DNA of 64,000 nt from Bacteroidota bacterium (GTDB lineage: Bacteria; Bacteroidota; Bacteroidia; Bacteroidales; Dysgonomonadaceae). Below the pieces are notes generated by a model. It saw only the letters and a list, made by a program, of their open reading frames with translations, was not told the origin of the DNA and did not search any database. Below are positions 25,643 to 33,325 of the stretch, piece by piece. The stretch spans positions 62,001 to 126,000 of the forward strand of contig JAEWGM010000024.1 of assembly GCA_023388315.1 (NCBI GenBank), given 5' to 3'. Made by a program: the position numbers and the translations under genes. How positions within the stretch are numbered: position 1 is the stretch's first letter; each line of letters opens with the position of its first letter.

Positions 25643-26155
25643 CTATTTCTCACACTCTTTTTTCAGCAATTCAAGCCACGTTTGCATTCCATTCTCAATA
25701 GTTTTGTTTAAAGATTTTTTGAGCAGTTTGGCCACAAATCCTTCCATGCTTTCTTCAACATAAACTTCTGTCTGTCCGTTTATTTCTGTAAGCACCCAGT
25801 TATGAATGGCGAATGTTCCCATTGCTTTTCCAGTCCAGCCGAAATACTTGAACGGCTCAAAGGTGTGAAGCGTTGAATGAATTTTTGTTCCTCCGGTTTT
25901 CCAATCAAAAGTTGTTTCGGGTTTTAGATGTCCGTTTAGTTTCGCTTTGCTGATGTCTGTTTGCCAGTTTGTCCAGTTGTCGATATCGGTGAGTACCGCC
26001 CACACTTTTTCGCTACTCGCGTTGATGGTGATTGTTTTGCTGCACTTTGCCGGTGCGTTGTTATTGATACTTTTCATCTTTGAATTGTTTTGTGCAAAAG
26101 AACCTACTGAAATCATTAAGCCAATTGCGGTTAATAAAATTGATTTTGTAAACAT
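25643..26155 (-). CDS. Secreted SRPBCC-domain protein (polyketide cyclase/START-like)
   Basis: 170 aa from the ATG at 26155, which gives a signal peptide (MFTKSILLTAIGLMISVGSF). A longer frame to 26218 contains a promoter box TAACTTTG at 26182-26189 and is rejected. The mature part is an SRPBCC fold: CSKTITINASSEKVWAVLTD, then IDNWTNWQTDISKAKLNG and a C-terminal long helix. These proteins hold hydrophobic ligands; an exported member is less common. A Crp-like gene ends 76 nt upstream on the same strand. Confidence 0.8.
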   Translation of the reverse strand: MFTKSILLTAIGLMISVGSFAQNNSKMKSINNNAPAKCSKTITINASSEKVWAVLTDIDNWTNWQTDISKAKLNGHLKPETTFDWKTGGTKIHSTLHTFEPFKYFGWTGKAMGTFAIHNWVLTEINGQTEVYVEESMEGFVAKLLKKSLNKTIENGMQTWLELLKKECEK

Positions 26156-26181
26156 TGTTCTTTGTTTTAAATGTGATGATA

Positions 26182-26189
26182 CAAAGTTA
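26182..26189 (-). promoter_or_regulatory. Predicted -7 box TAACTTTG of the SRPBCC gene
   Basis: The minus strand reads TAACTTTG, 27 nt upstream of the chosen ATG and inside the longer possible frame, so it supports the shorter protein. Confidence 0.5.
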
Positions 26190-26230
26190 AGTCCAAAATC
26201 GAGGCTTGCTCTTGACAAAAATCAAGAAGT

Positions 26231-26800
26231 TCAACCGGACGCTTTTTTTCTTAATCGGCTTAAAGTTTCGGGTGTCATCCCGAGCATAGAGGCGATGTAT
26301 TGCAATGGAACTTGGTTAAACAATTCTTTATTGAAATTGAAAAATTGGGTGTAACGCTCTTCTGCCGACAATGAAATTTGCCTCACAATCCTATCCTCTA
26401 AAACGGCAAAACATTTGGCGATGAAAAGTTTTTCCAGCTCTGCCCAACGAGGAATAAGTTTCCCTATTTTTTGATATTCCTTAATGTCAATCACGTATAG
26501 CTCGCAGTCTGTCAGCGCTTGAATGTTCCACCGCGCAGGTTGTCGGAAATAAAAGCTGTGTATATCAACGGCAAAATAACCTTTCGTGGAAATCCATTTG
26601 GTAACGTCTTTGTCGTCAACGGTCGTAAACTCCCGGATAATTCCCGATTGAACAAAACCCAGCCTGTTGGAATATCGTCCTGCTTTCAGGTAAAAATCTC
26701 CCTTGTTAAGTGTGATGGGTTCAAAAAACGCGCTTATTTTGGTCAGGTCATCAATGCCTACGCCGAAACTTGTTTGGATGTATTTTTCGAGTTCTGTCAT
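26231..26800 (-). CDS. Crp/Fnr-family transcriptional regulator
   Basis: 189 aa. An N-terminal cyclic-nucleotide-binding-like jelly roll (about 20-115, LNKGDFYLKAGRYSNRLGF) and a C-terminal HTH with IASMLGMTPETLSRLRKK. The jelly roll lacks the canonical cAMP-phosphate loop, as is usual in Bacteroidota members, so the ligand is unknown. It lies immediately upstream of the SRPBCC gene and may control it. Confidence 0.85.
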   Translation of the reverse strand: MTELEKYIQTSFGVGIDDLTKISAFFEPITLNKGDFYLKAGRYSNRLGFVQSGIIREFTTVDDKDVTKWISTKGYFAVDIHSFYFRQPARWNIQALTDCELYVIDIKEYQKIGKLIPRWAELEKLFIAKCFAVLEDRIVRQISLSAEERYTQFFNFNKELFNQVPLQYIASMLGMTPETLSRLRKKASG

Positions 26801-26887
26801 TGGGTGTGAAGGACAAAAAATCGTCTATAACGATAATAGGAGAAAATTCAGACCATCTTCAATTTGAAAGGCTAACCACAGTTTTTA

Positions 26888-27757
26888 TCAAATATTCTTG
26901 AACCATTCAGTTTTTATCCGAACATCTTCAACAAGTTCTACATTTACGCCCAATCTCAATTCTTTTAATTTTTCGGCAAATTCATTACCATCTATTAGGT
27001 CAATTCGCTTTGCACCATCTCTTTGCGCTTCATTCTTTGCTTCCCTGCTAAAGCTGCCGGTTGTCATAATGAGTCCTTTTTCTGCACGCCCGTCCATTGC
27101 TCCACGGAAATCTCGTATTACAGAGGACGCAACAGTTCCTTGATATCTTTTTGCTTGAAACACTACGTGAAAAGAAAGAACTTCTCCAATTTTCACTATT
27201 CCTTTTCCATCAATTCCCCCGTCACTGGATTTTCCTGTAACTTCAACGTTTATAAAACCCAACTCACGCAATAATCTTTGACACAGCCGTTCAAATTGTG
27301 CCGGTTCGATTTTTCTTATTGTTTCTAATAATTTTTCTTGCCAAGAAAACTCCTGAATCTCTTCCGATTCATTCTCGATTACAGTAACGTCTTTTCCTGC
27401 TTTCTTATTTTGTTTTTCCAGTCTTTCTTCTTTGTCCTTTTGAATAACAAATTTTTTTACTTTTTCCTTATCTACTGATACAACTTTCTGACCAGCTTCG
27501 GTAAGTGCCCAAACTCCACGCGAAGAATTTTCTAAAAGTCCAAATCTTTTTAAGTAATTTCTAGCCCAAGCAAGACGATAAGCTAACTTAGTTGTACTTT
27601 CACGATGAATTTCATTAATTGCATCCTCACTTAAATTCAAAATTTTTATTACTTCATTTTCAATCTCCGAAACTGATCCAGAATCCCCCAAATGCTTTAA
27701 TGCTTGTAAAGTTGGGTTAAATAAATCGTCATACTTATATTTAAAAAAATTGTCCAT
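26888..27757 (-). CDS. Mrr-type modification-dependent restriction endonuclease
   Basis: 289 aa. An N-terminal Mrr_N winged-helix domain (about 8-95, with RLAWARNYLKRFGLLENSSR) is joined by a Lys/Glu-rich linker to the C-terminal Mrr catalytic domain. PD-(D/E)xK residues are seen in KSSDGGIDGKG (Asp) and VVFQAKRYQG (Gln-x-Lys). Family members cut methylated foreign DNA or act as stress nucleases. Solitary, with no methyltransferase nearby, consistent with type IV restriction. Confidence 0.9.
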   Translation of the reverse strand: MDNFFKYKYDDLFNPTLQALKHLGDSGSVSEIENEVIKILNLSEDAINEIHRESTTKLAYRLAWARNYLKRFGLLENSSRGVWALTEAGQKVVSVDKEKVKKFVIQKDKEERLEKQNKKAGKDVTVIENESEEIQEFSWQEKLLETIRKIEPAQFERLCQRLLRELGFINVEVTGKSSDGGIDGKGIVKIGEVLSFHVVFQAKRYQGTVASSVIRDFRGAMDGRAEKGLIMTTGSFSREAKNEAQRDGAKRIDLIDGNEFAEKLKELRLGVNVELVEDVRIKTEWFKNI

Positions 27758-27800
27758 AAAAATTGAAAATTTCTTGATAATATGGGTGATAGTGTTTCAA

Positions 27801-27808
27801 CAAAGATA
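27801..27808 (-). promoter_or_regulatory. Predicted mrr -7 box TATCTTTG
   Basis: The minus strand reads TATCTTTG 44 nt upstream of the mrr ATG. It gives mrr its own promoter, separate from the upstream array at 28016-28072. Confidence 0.55.
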
Positions 27809-27903
27809 CAACTTTCGGCGTATAAACGCCCCATTCGATGCATTTTTTGCAACGAATCCAAGCATTATTCGTCGCACACCAAAATTATTCATTGATTATT
27901 TTA

Positions 27904-28010
27904 AAGAAAAAAAGGCACAGATTCGCATCTACACCTTTATAAAGACCCATAGAGAGTTAATGAAAAATTGATTTTTGCTATTTTTGAACCAAATGAATTT
28001 GTTTCTTTGA
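27904..28010 (-). ncRNA. Candidate small RNA (about 105 nt) under a PhoB-like promoter
   Basis: Predicted start near 28009, just after the GATATTTG box at 28016-28023. End at a strong intrinsic terminator: 12-bp stem AAAGGTGTAGAT / ATCTGTGCCTTT (27938-27927 and 27922-27911) closed by a GCGA tetraloop and followed by a U-run. The stem pairs fully only as RNA from the minus strand (three G-U pairs), which fixes the direction. There is no credible start codon or ribosome site between, and mrr has its own promoter further on, so a free non-coding transcript is the best reading. Confidence 0.6.
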
Positions 28011-28015
28011 CGTTA

Positions 28016-28072
28016 CAAATATCCGCAATTATTGTTACATTGCAACTACGTTTCGGTTAAGATAATGCTAAG
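28016..28072 (-). promoter_or_regulatory. PhoB-like direct-repeat promoter A (drives candidate sRNA)
   Basis: Minus-strand hexamers at exact 11-bp steps: CTTAGC (28072-28067), CTTAAC (28061-28056), degenerate CGTAGT (28050-28045), TGTAAC (28039-28034). Then 10 bp and the -7 box GATATTTG (28023-28016). Same layout as promoters B and C. Confidence 0.7.
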
Positions 28073-28111
28073 TTTTAACCTATGGAATGTGGTTTTTATT
28101 CCGACTGAAAA

Positions 28112-28465
28112 TCACTTTTGAACCAATGGAATGTTGATTGGTTCGTTGTTCTGCAAGTTGATTTCCATTTCGGCCGTTTCGTAAGAAATGAGTTCCACTT
28201 TAATTTTATGTACACCCACTTTTACATTTTGAAGTGTGAAGTTTCCATCGAGGTCTGAATAGATTTTATTTCCATCGATGTAAATGGCAGCGCCGGCCAA
28301 TGCTTCGTTGGTGTTCATATCTATTACTGCACCGCTAACTTGCTCAATTTGTGTAATTTTTTCTACTTTGGGAGCAATTTTCTCTGTTGTTTTTTTGTTG
28401 TTGTCTGCCGCGAAAACCGAGGCTGAAATGGCGATGGTAGCCAAAATTGTTAGAATTAGTTTCAT
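28112..28465 (-). CDS. Small exported CarboxypepD_reg-like domain protein
   Basis: 117 aa from the ATG at 28465, with a signal peptide (MKLILTILATIAISASVFA). The longer frame to 28516 includes the promoter box at 28506-28513 and is rejected. The mature protein is a single carboxypeptidase-regulatory-like beta-sandwich: SGAVIDMNTNEALAGAAIYI, DLDGNFTLQNVKVGVHKI. The same domain forms the N-terminus of the TonB receptor at 30437-33169, and both genes share the same promoter type, so the protein may work with that system. Free-standing role unknown. Confidence 0.8.
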   Translation of the reverse strand: MKLILTILATIAISASVFAADNNKKTTEKIAPKVEKITQIEQVSGAVIDMNTNEALAGAAIYIDGNKIYSDLDGNFTLQNVKVGVHKIKVELISYETAEMEINLQNNEPINIPLVQK

Positions 28466-28505
28466 TTTATATTCTATTTTATATGTTTGCACTTTTATGA
28501 ACATA

Positions 28506-28562
28506 CAAAATTCCAATATAAATGTTACAAACCCGTTACATTTCGGTTAAGATTTGGTTAAG
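28506..28562 (-). promoter_or_regulatory. PhoB-like direct-repeat promoter B
   Basis: Four minus-strand hexamers at exact 11-bp steps: CTTAAC (28562-28557), CTTAAC (28551-28546), TGTAAC (28540-28535), TGTAAC (28529-28524). Then 10 bp and the -7 box GAATTTTG (28513-28506), 41 nt before the ATG. This is the cleanest of the three copies. Confidence 0.8.
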
Positions 28563-28589
28563 ATTTTCCCACATCAAATACCTGACTCG

Positions 28590-29078
28590 TTAGTAGCGCT
28601 TTTCGTCAACCATCACACCTTTTTCATCCCACATGCGCCAAATGCCTGTTTTGTTACCGTCGAAATAACTCATTTCGTAACGTTGCGTGCCCAATTCGTC
28701 CCAAATGCGCCACGTGCCGTGTTTCTTGCCATTTTTGTATTCGGCTTCCGAAATGAGTTGTCCCGATAAATCGTACTTGCGCCACAATCCGTGCAGTTTG
28801 CCTTCTTTGTATGAGCGTACTTCTTGTGGCTTGCGGTTTTCGAAATAAATGAGGTAAGCGCCTTCGGGCAAGCCGTTTTTCACCTGCATCTCAAGTTTGA
28901 GCGTGCCGTTATCGTAATATTCGCGATAATCACCGGTATAAAGCTCGGTTTGCGCGCGGTCGCGGTAATAAATTCCTTCGTTTTGATATATTTGTGGTTG
29001 TTCTTTCACGTTTTGGCTGTGCACGGACAGCATCAAAAAGAAGACCATCAATAATAATCCTATTCTATTTTTCATCAT
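28590..29078 (-). CDS. YwqK/MORN-repeat protein, exported
   Basis: 162 aa with a signal peptide (IGLLLMVFFLMLSVHSQ). Repeats of the form YKNGKKHGTWRIWDELG, YFDGNKTGIWRMWDEKG and YKEGKLHGLWRKYDLSG, each about 22 residues, identify the MORN-like YwqK family. Function is generally unknown; the family is widespread as extracytoplasmic proteins in Bacteroidota. It has its own promoter box TATCTTTG at 29106-29113. Confidence 0.85.
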   Translation of the reverse strand: MMKNRIGLLLMVFFLMLSVHSQNVKEQPQIYQNEGIYYRDRAQTELYTGDYREYYDNGTLKLEMQVKNGLPEGAYLIYFENRKPQEVRSYKEGKLHGLWRKYDLSGQLISEAEYKNGKKHGTWRIWDELGTQRYEMSYFDGNKTGIWRMWDEKGVMVDEKRY

Positions 29079-29105
29079 TGTTGCAATTAAAGTTAGTAGT
29101 CATAA

Positions 29106-29113
29106 CAAAGATA
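29106..29113 (-). promoter_or_regulatory. Predicted -7 box TATCTTTG of the YwqK-like gene
   Basis: Minus-strand TATCTTTG, 28 nt before the ATG at 29078. Confidence 0.5.
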
Positions 29114-29136
29114 CAATTTATTGACAAATGTAAACA

Positions 29137-29171
29137 AAAAGGTATTCCGATATTTACACGGAATACCTTTT
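29137..29171 (-). terminator. Terminator downstream of the beta-helix lipoprotein gene
   Basis: 13-bp perfect arms (AAAAGGTATTCCG at 29137-29149 and complement 29159-29171) with a 9-nt loop; the T-run lies on the minus strand side. Ends the TonB receptor/lipoprotein transcript. Confidence 0.75.
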
Positions 29172-29205
29172 ATTTTTTATTTGCTATGGAAAGGTTTCCA
29201 ATAGA

Positions 29206-30363
29206 TTAAAATTTATATCCTGTCCATTTGAAGATATCGGTTGGGCATCCTGTATTGCCGTCTTTGATCTCTATACCTGCCGCGTCTGCCGGATTTTTTA
29301 AATTGGCAGGAGCGTTTGTCAACTTATTGGTAATGCTGATGGTTGTGCCTTCGGCAGCGCCACCTTTAGAATCGGTTAAATCAACCAAGTCGCCAACCGA
29401 ACCAGTGCCTTTGATAAGCGCGTTGATAACAGTAGCTTTCGCTCCGCGACGAATTTTAATAGCGTCTTGCATTTGCGTCTCTTTGCTTGTATCGTGCGCG
29501 AGTCTCAAGTCGATGGTCATATTTTTAACCGTGAAATCTGATTGTCCGGTATGAGTGGAAAAGCCACCATCAAGATTTCCGTCGGCTTCAATTCCGCGTG
29601 GATCGGATTCAGAGCTTTTGAAGCCGGGCTCCCAAATTCCGTAGCAGTTTTCCACTGTTCCTACGTATCCTTGAGTGAAGTCGAACATATCGTCATCGGA
29701 ATTTACCACAAGCAGGTTTTTCACGTTTACGCTTCCACCAAAGAATTCAATGCCATCATCGGCTCCGTTGGGAATATAGATATTTTCGATTTTTGTTCCG
29801 CTACCCACGGCGTTGAGTGTTAATCCGTTGTGCTCAACATCGGCGCTAGAGCGCGCTCCGGTATAGGCAAGTACCACGTAGCTAAGTTCGCCAGAGTTAT
29901 CGGCAGCATTTGTTCCTCCATATAAATGAGCGGTATTAATCTCGGTAGAGCCGGTTCCTCCTCCGGAAATGGGCGCTTTACCATTAATAATAAGTCCGCC
30001 CCAATGTCCTTGTGTGGCATTTTCAATATCAGCCGTCATAACAATAGGTGCGGCAGCCGTTCCTTTAGCGAAAATTTTACCGCCTTGCAACACCAATATG
30101 TAATTGTTAAATCCTTTTTTTGCTTTAATTTGAGTTCCCGCGGGAATATTCAATACGCCTCCATCTTCAACAATAACCGCACCTGAAAGGGTATAAGTTA
30201 TGTTAGCATCCAAGGTTTTGGTACCGGTAATTGTACCAGACAAAACATCTTCTGTAACGGGTATTTCGTTTGGTCCATCACCATTACTGTCACAAGAAGT
30301 CAAAGTAAGTGCCGTTAATAAAACAGCGAAAGTAATCATACTTAAAAAAAACTTTTTCATCAT
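29206..30363 (-). CDS. Surface lipoprotein with beta-helix-like repeats, partner of the TonB receptor
   Basis: 385 aa. Lipobox in TLTSCDSNG gives a lipid-anchored protein. The body shows the pattern of a right-handed parallel beta-helix: VEDGGVLNIPAGTQIKAKKG, APIVMTADIENATQGHWGG, NADDGIEFFGGSVNVKNLLV as irregular turns rich in Gly, Asn and Asp. It follows the TonB receptor gene by 73 nt on the same strand. Such receptor/lipoprotein pairs resemble SusCD functionally, so it is probably the ligand-capturing lid; the ligand is unknown, with phosphate-containing compounds suggested by the shared upstream promoter. Confidence 0.75.
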   Translation of the reverse strand: MMKKFFLSMITFAVLLTALTLTSCDSNGDGPNEIPVTEDVLSGTITGTKTLDANITYTLSGAVIVEDGGVLNIPAGTQIKAKKGFNNYILVLQGGKIFAKGTAAAPIVMTADIENATQGHWGGLIINGKAPISGGGTGSTEINTAHLYGGTNAADNSGELSYVVLAYTGARSSADVEHNGLTLNAVGSGTKIENIYIPNGADDGIEFFGGSVNVKNLLVVNSDDDMFDFTQGYVGTVENCYGIWEPGFKSSESDPRGIEADGNLDGGFSTHTGQSDFTVKNMTIDLRLAHDTSKETQMQDAIKIRRGAKATVINALIKGTGSVGDLVDLTDSKGGAAEGTTISITNKLTNAPANLKNPADAAGIEIKDGNTGCPTDIFKWTGYKF

Positions 30364-30436
30364 TAATTCAGTTTAAAGTTTATAAAAATAATTTAGAGTT
30401 TCAACATAATATGTATTTGTAATACAGTTAAATAGA

Positions 30437-33169
30437 TTAGAAATCGTAGCTAATACCCAAACTCACACTCAGCCCTTTCTTGTACTGGTTCAGCACGATT
30501 TTCTCTTCGGAATCGCTTGCTTCGCGCGTAAGAGTGTAATTGGAATTTAGCAGATTGGTTACTTTCAGTTTGAATGTTATATTTTGATTGATTTTTGCAG
30601 ACGATACAAAATCCAGCGTGGGAACTCCTTTTTCAATAATATCTTTGTAACCTTGCGACCCGATGGTGTGAATCCTGTTACTGAAATAATTGAATACTAA
30701 AGAGTTTATAAAACTTCTCTTTTCGTTTGTATATGTATGTGAGATATCGAAGTTTCCGATGAAAGGAGCCGCGCCTTCCAGCTGCGTATTGCGCTCGGGT
30801 GTATTGAGAAGCTTCACTACCAAATTGGAATAGATATACGACGCGTTTATTCCCACTGACAGGCGATTGAGCGTAGTGCTGGTTGCATTGGTACGCGAGA
30901 AAATATTTTTTTTAATCTCAACTTCCACTCCGGCAACGTTTGCTTTGTCGCTAATGTTGGTGTATTCGAGCAATCCAGCCGAGTTTCCTTGATCGGCACG
31001 TCCGATAGGATTTTGAATAATTTTGTAAAAACCTGTTACGGAAACCAACTCCGATGGCGTGATGTAATAATCCCACTTCAAATCGGCGTTGTAGTTGTCA
31101 GAGGGTTTAATATTGGGATTTCCCTGGCTGGCAAAGCCGATATTAACGTATTGATAGGGTGATATTTCTTTGGACTGAGGCAGTGTGTAGGTTTTACTTA
31201 ATCCAAGACGAATGACGTTTTTATCGTTGATGTCGTATTTCAAGTTGGCGCTGGGCAAATAATAAAACTTGTTGATGCTTTCGCTGCCAACTCCGGCACT
31301 TTGCGTCACATAGTCAACCGTTAAATCCACTTTGTTAACCCTTAAACCCACATTTGCCAATAATTTTCCTGTTAATTGATAGTTTCCTTCGACAAACGCT
31401 GAGTGAATGTTTTTGGCTACCTCGTATGAGTTTGGATCACCTTGTGTCATTTGAAAGCGTCCTGCTTCAAAGTTGGCGGTGTTATATAAGTCGTCGAGTT
31501 TTAGATTTTCCAACGAAACGGTTCCGGGAACTGCGGAGAAATTATACTCAACCGCTTTAAAATCGTTCTTCACAAAGCGTCCGATGTATCCTAAGTGAAT
31601 GGATGAATTTTCGTTGCTGAACCTATCGTTCAATTTGTATTTCAATATCGATTTTACGTTAAAATCATCTTCGTTGAGCGTAGAGAAAAATCGTTTCTGA
31701 CGGTTGCTTCCGGTGAGAATATACGAGCCGTCGGTCATCTTAGACAAGTAATTTTCGCGGCGGTCGGGTTCCAATCCTTTAATGGTGTTATACGATGCGC
31801 CTACTTCTAAACTCAACCTATTTGTTAACTTCCAATCCGAATTAATTTGATTGGTTATAAGCAAGTTATCATTGGTTTGTTGTCGGCGGTAAAAACCCAT
31901 ATAATCATCGCTGTCCTGATGCCTTTCGCCGTGCATTCCGGCGTATTCACCCACATATTGGTTGTTGGCGTGAATCATCATAAAATTATATTGTAGATTG
32001 TGTTTGCGATTGATGCCGTAGTTTACGTTACCCAATACCAACTGATGGGTATTCTGAGAAAACCTCTTTCCTTCCTGATCTTGATAAATTAAGCCACTGG
32101 TGATGGAGTTTCTCACAATTTCGTTGGTATAAGCATAATCCACGCTGTGCGATGCTACAACGAAAAAGGACAGTGGATTACTATTTTCGCCTAAGCGAAA
32201 CGATTTACCTCCCGATAAGCCGAAACTATGGTTAAACGGCTGTTTTACAACGGATGGATCGAGGCTGTTTTTGAAGTTGAATTTATCTTGCGCGGGTTGA
32301 GTGCTATTGGCAAACCCGAAATAATCAGAGCCGTACTGACGTAAAAAATCGGTGCCAAGGGCGGTAGAATTCAATCCGGCAGCAACTTCAAGCCCAAAAG
32401 CCTTATCTCCAAACAACTCTTTGGAAGTGATATCGATAATGGCGCCACCCACATCGTCGGAATTGCTTCCGCTGAAAACTTTGTTTACCCCGATGTTTTG
32501 GATTACATCCGTTCCGAAAAAATCCAACGCAATGTTTTTGTATTCCGGATCTTCTGATGGAATGGGAAAACCATTCAGCCTTGTGGCGTTGTAGCGGTCA
32601 CCCAAACCACGCACGAACACGTTTTTTACGCCTTCCTGTTTTGAAATTCCCGATACCTGCGCCACGGCTCCCAACGCGTCGCCAATTCCTTTTCGCGATA
32701 ACTCCCTGGCTCCCACAGCCTGTGTAGCTAAAAGCGCTTTGCGCTGTTCAATGAGCAAAATGTTTTCGCTTTCGCGATTGGCGCGGGCAACAACTTCTAC
32801 CTCATCGAGGCTAATGTCGTCGGAACTCATCAGAAATTCTACAACGGTTTCTTTATTACTCTGAACCACTACGCCATTCATTGTTGTGGTTTGGTACGAA
32901 ACGTAGGAAGCAACAAGATTGTGCGTACCGGCGGGCACGTTTTGAATAACGAAGTTTCCATCCAAATCGGCGGCGGCGCCGTTGCCGGTTCCTTCAACCA
33001 AAACCGACGCCCCGATGAGCGGTTCGTTGGTTTTTGAGTCGATAATAGTTCCTTTAATGGTTCCCGTTTGAGCGTAGATAATAACGGGCATCGAGAGAAA
33101 AAATAATAGCAAAACTGATAACCTAAAAAATGTTTTTGCTTTATTTATTAAACGTGAGTCTTTTTTCAT
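30437..33169 (-). CDS. TonB-dependent outer-membrane receptor (CarboxypepD_reg type)
   Basis: 910 aa. Signal peptide, then a carboxypeptidase-regulatory-like domain (about 33-120, GTIKGTIIDSKTNEPLIGAS). A TonB-box-like segment (LDEVEVVARANRE) precedes the plug domain (about 145-250, with KNVFVRGLGDRYNATRLNG) and a beta-barrel ending SLGISYDF, with a terminal Phe as usual for outer-membrane insertion. Shorter than SusC and lacking its signature, so not a typical glycan transporter. The promoter is the 11-bp-repeat type at 33195-33251, and the beta-helix lipoprotein gene follows. Confidence 0.88.
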   Translation of the reverse strand: MKKDSRLINKAKTFFRLSVLLLFFLSMPVIIYAQTGTIKGTIIDSKTNEPLIGASVLVEGTGNGAAADLDGNFVIQNVPAGTHNLVASYVSYQTTTMNGVVVQSNKETVVEFLMSSDDISLDEVEVVARANRESENILLIEQRKALLATQAVGARELSRKGIGDALGAVAQVSGISKQEGVKNVFVRGLGDRYNATRLNGFPIPSEDPEYKNIALDFFGTDVIQNIGVNKVFSGSNSDDVGGAIIDITSKELFGDKAFGLEVAAGLNSTALGTDFLRQYGSDYFGFANSTQPAQDKFNFKNSLDPSVVKQPFNHSFGLSGGKSFRLGENSNPLSFFVVASHSVDYAYTNEIVRNSITSGLIYQDQEGKRFSQNTHQLVLGNVNYGINRKHNLQYNFMMIHANNQYVGEYAGMHGERHQDSDDYMGFYRRQQTNDNLLITNQINSDWKLTNRLSLEVGASYNTIKGLEPDRRENYLSKMTDGSYILTGSNRQKRFFSTLNEDDFNVKSILKYKLNDRFSNENSSIHLGYIGRFVKNDFKAVEYNFSAVPGTVSLENLKLDDLYNTANFEAGRFQMTQGDPNSYEVAKNIHSAFVEGNYQLTGKLLANVGLRVNKVDLTVDYVTQSAGVGSESINKFYYLPSANLKYDINDKNVIRLGLSKTYTLPQSKEISPYQYVNIGFASQGNPNIKPSDNYNADLKWDYYITPSELVSVTGFYKIIQNPIGRADQGNSAGLLEYTNISDKANVAGVEVEIKKNIFSRTNATSTTLNRLSVGINASYIYSNLVVKLLNTPERNTQLEGAAPFIGNFDISHTYTNEKRSFINSLVFNYFSNRIHTIGSQGYKDIIEKGVPTLDFVSSAKINQNITFKLKVTNLLNSNYTLTREASDSEEKIVLNQYKKGLSVSLGISYDF

Positions 33170-33194
33170 TAACCAGTATCATAATTTTTCGCCA

Positions 33195-33251
33195 CAAAGG
33201 TCACGTTTTAATGTTACAAAGCGGTTAAGTTTCTGTGACATTATTGTTAAG
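33195..33251 (-). promoter_or_regulatory. PhoB-like direct-repeat promoter C (TonB receptor)
   Basis: Minus-strand hexamers at exact 11-bp steps: CTTAAC (33251-33246), TGTCAC (33240-33235), CTTAAC (33229-33224), TGTAAC (33218-33213). Then 10 bp and the -7 box GACCTTTG (33202-33195), 26 nt before the receptor ATG. Confidence 0.8.
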
Positions 33252-33264
33252 TTTTGACCAACAA

Positions 33265-33299
33265 AAACAGAGCCGATAAACATGTTATCAGCTCTGTTT
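33265..33299 (-). terminator. Terminator downstream of the carboxyltransferase gene
   Basis: Arms AAACAGAGC (33265-33273) and GCTCTGTTT (33291-33299), extended inward by GATAA/TTATC after one mismatch; a T-run follows on the minus strand. It separates the oadA-like transcript from promoter C. Confidence 0.7.
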
Positions 33300-33325
33300 A
33301 AGCATTTTATGATATGTCTGGAAAC

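Noticed and set aside
27750..27971. A 73-codon plus-strand frame in the gap upstream of mrr
   Set aside because: It covers the mrr promoter and the minus-strand sRNA terminator, has no ribosome-binding context and low-complexity residues; the regulatory reading explains the sequence better.
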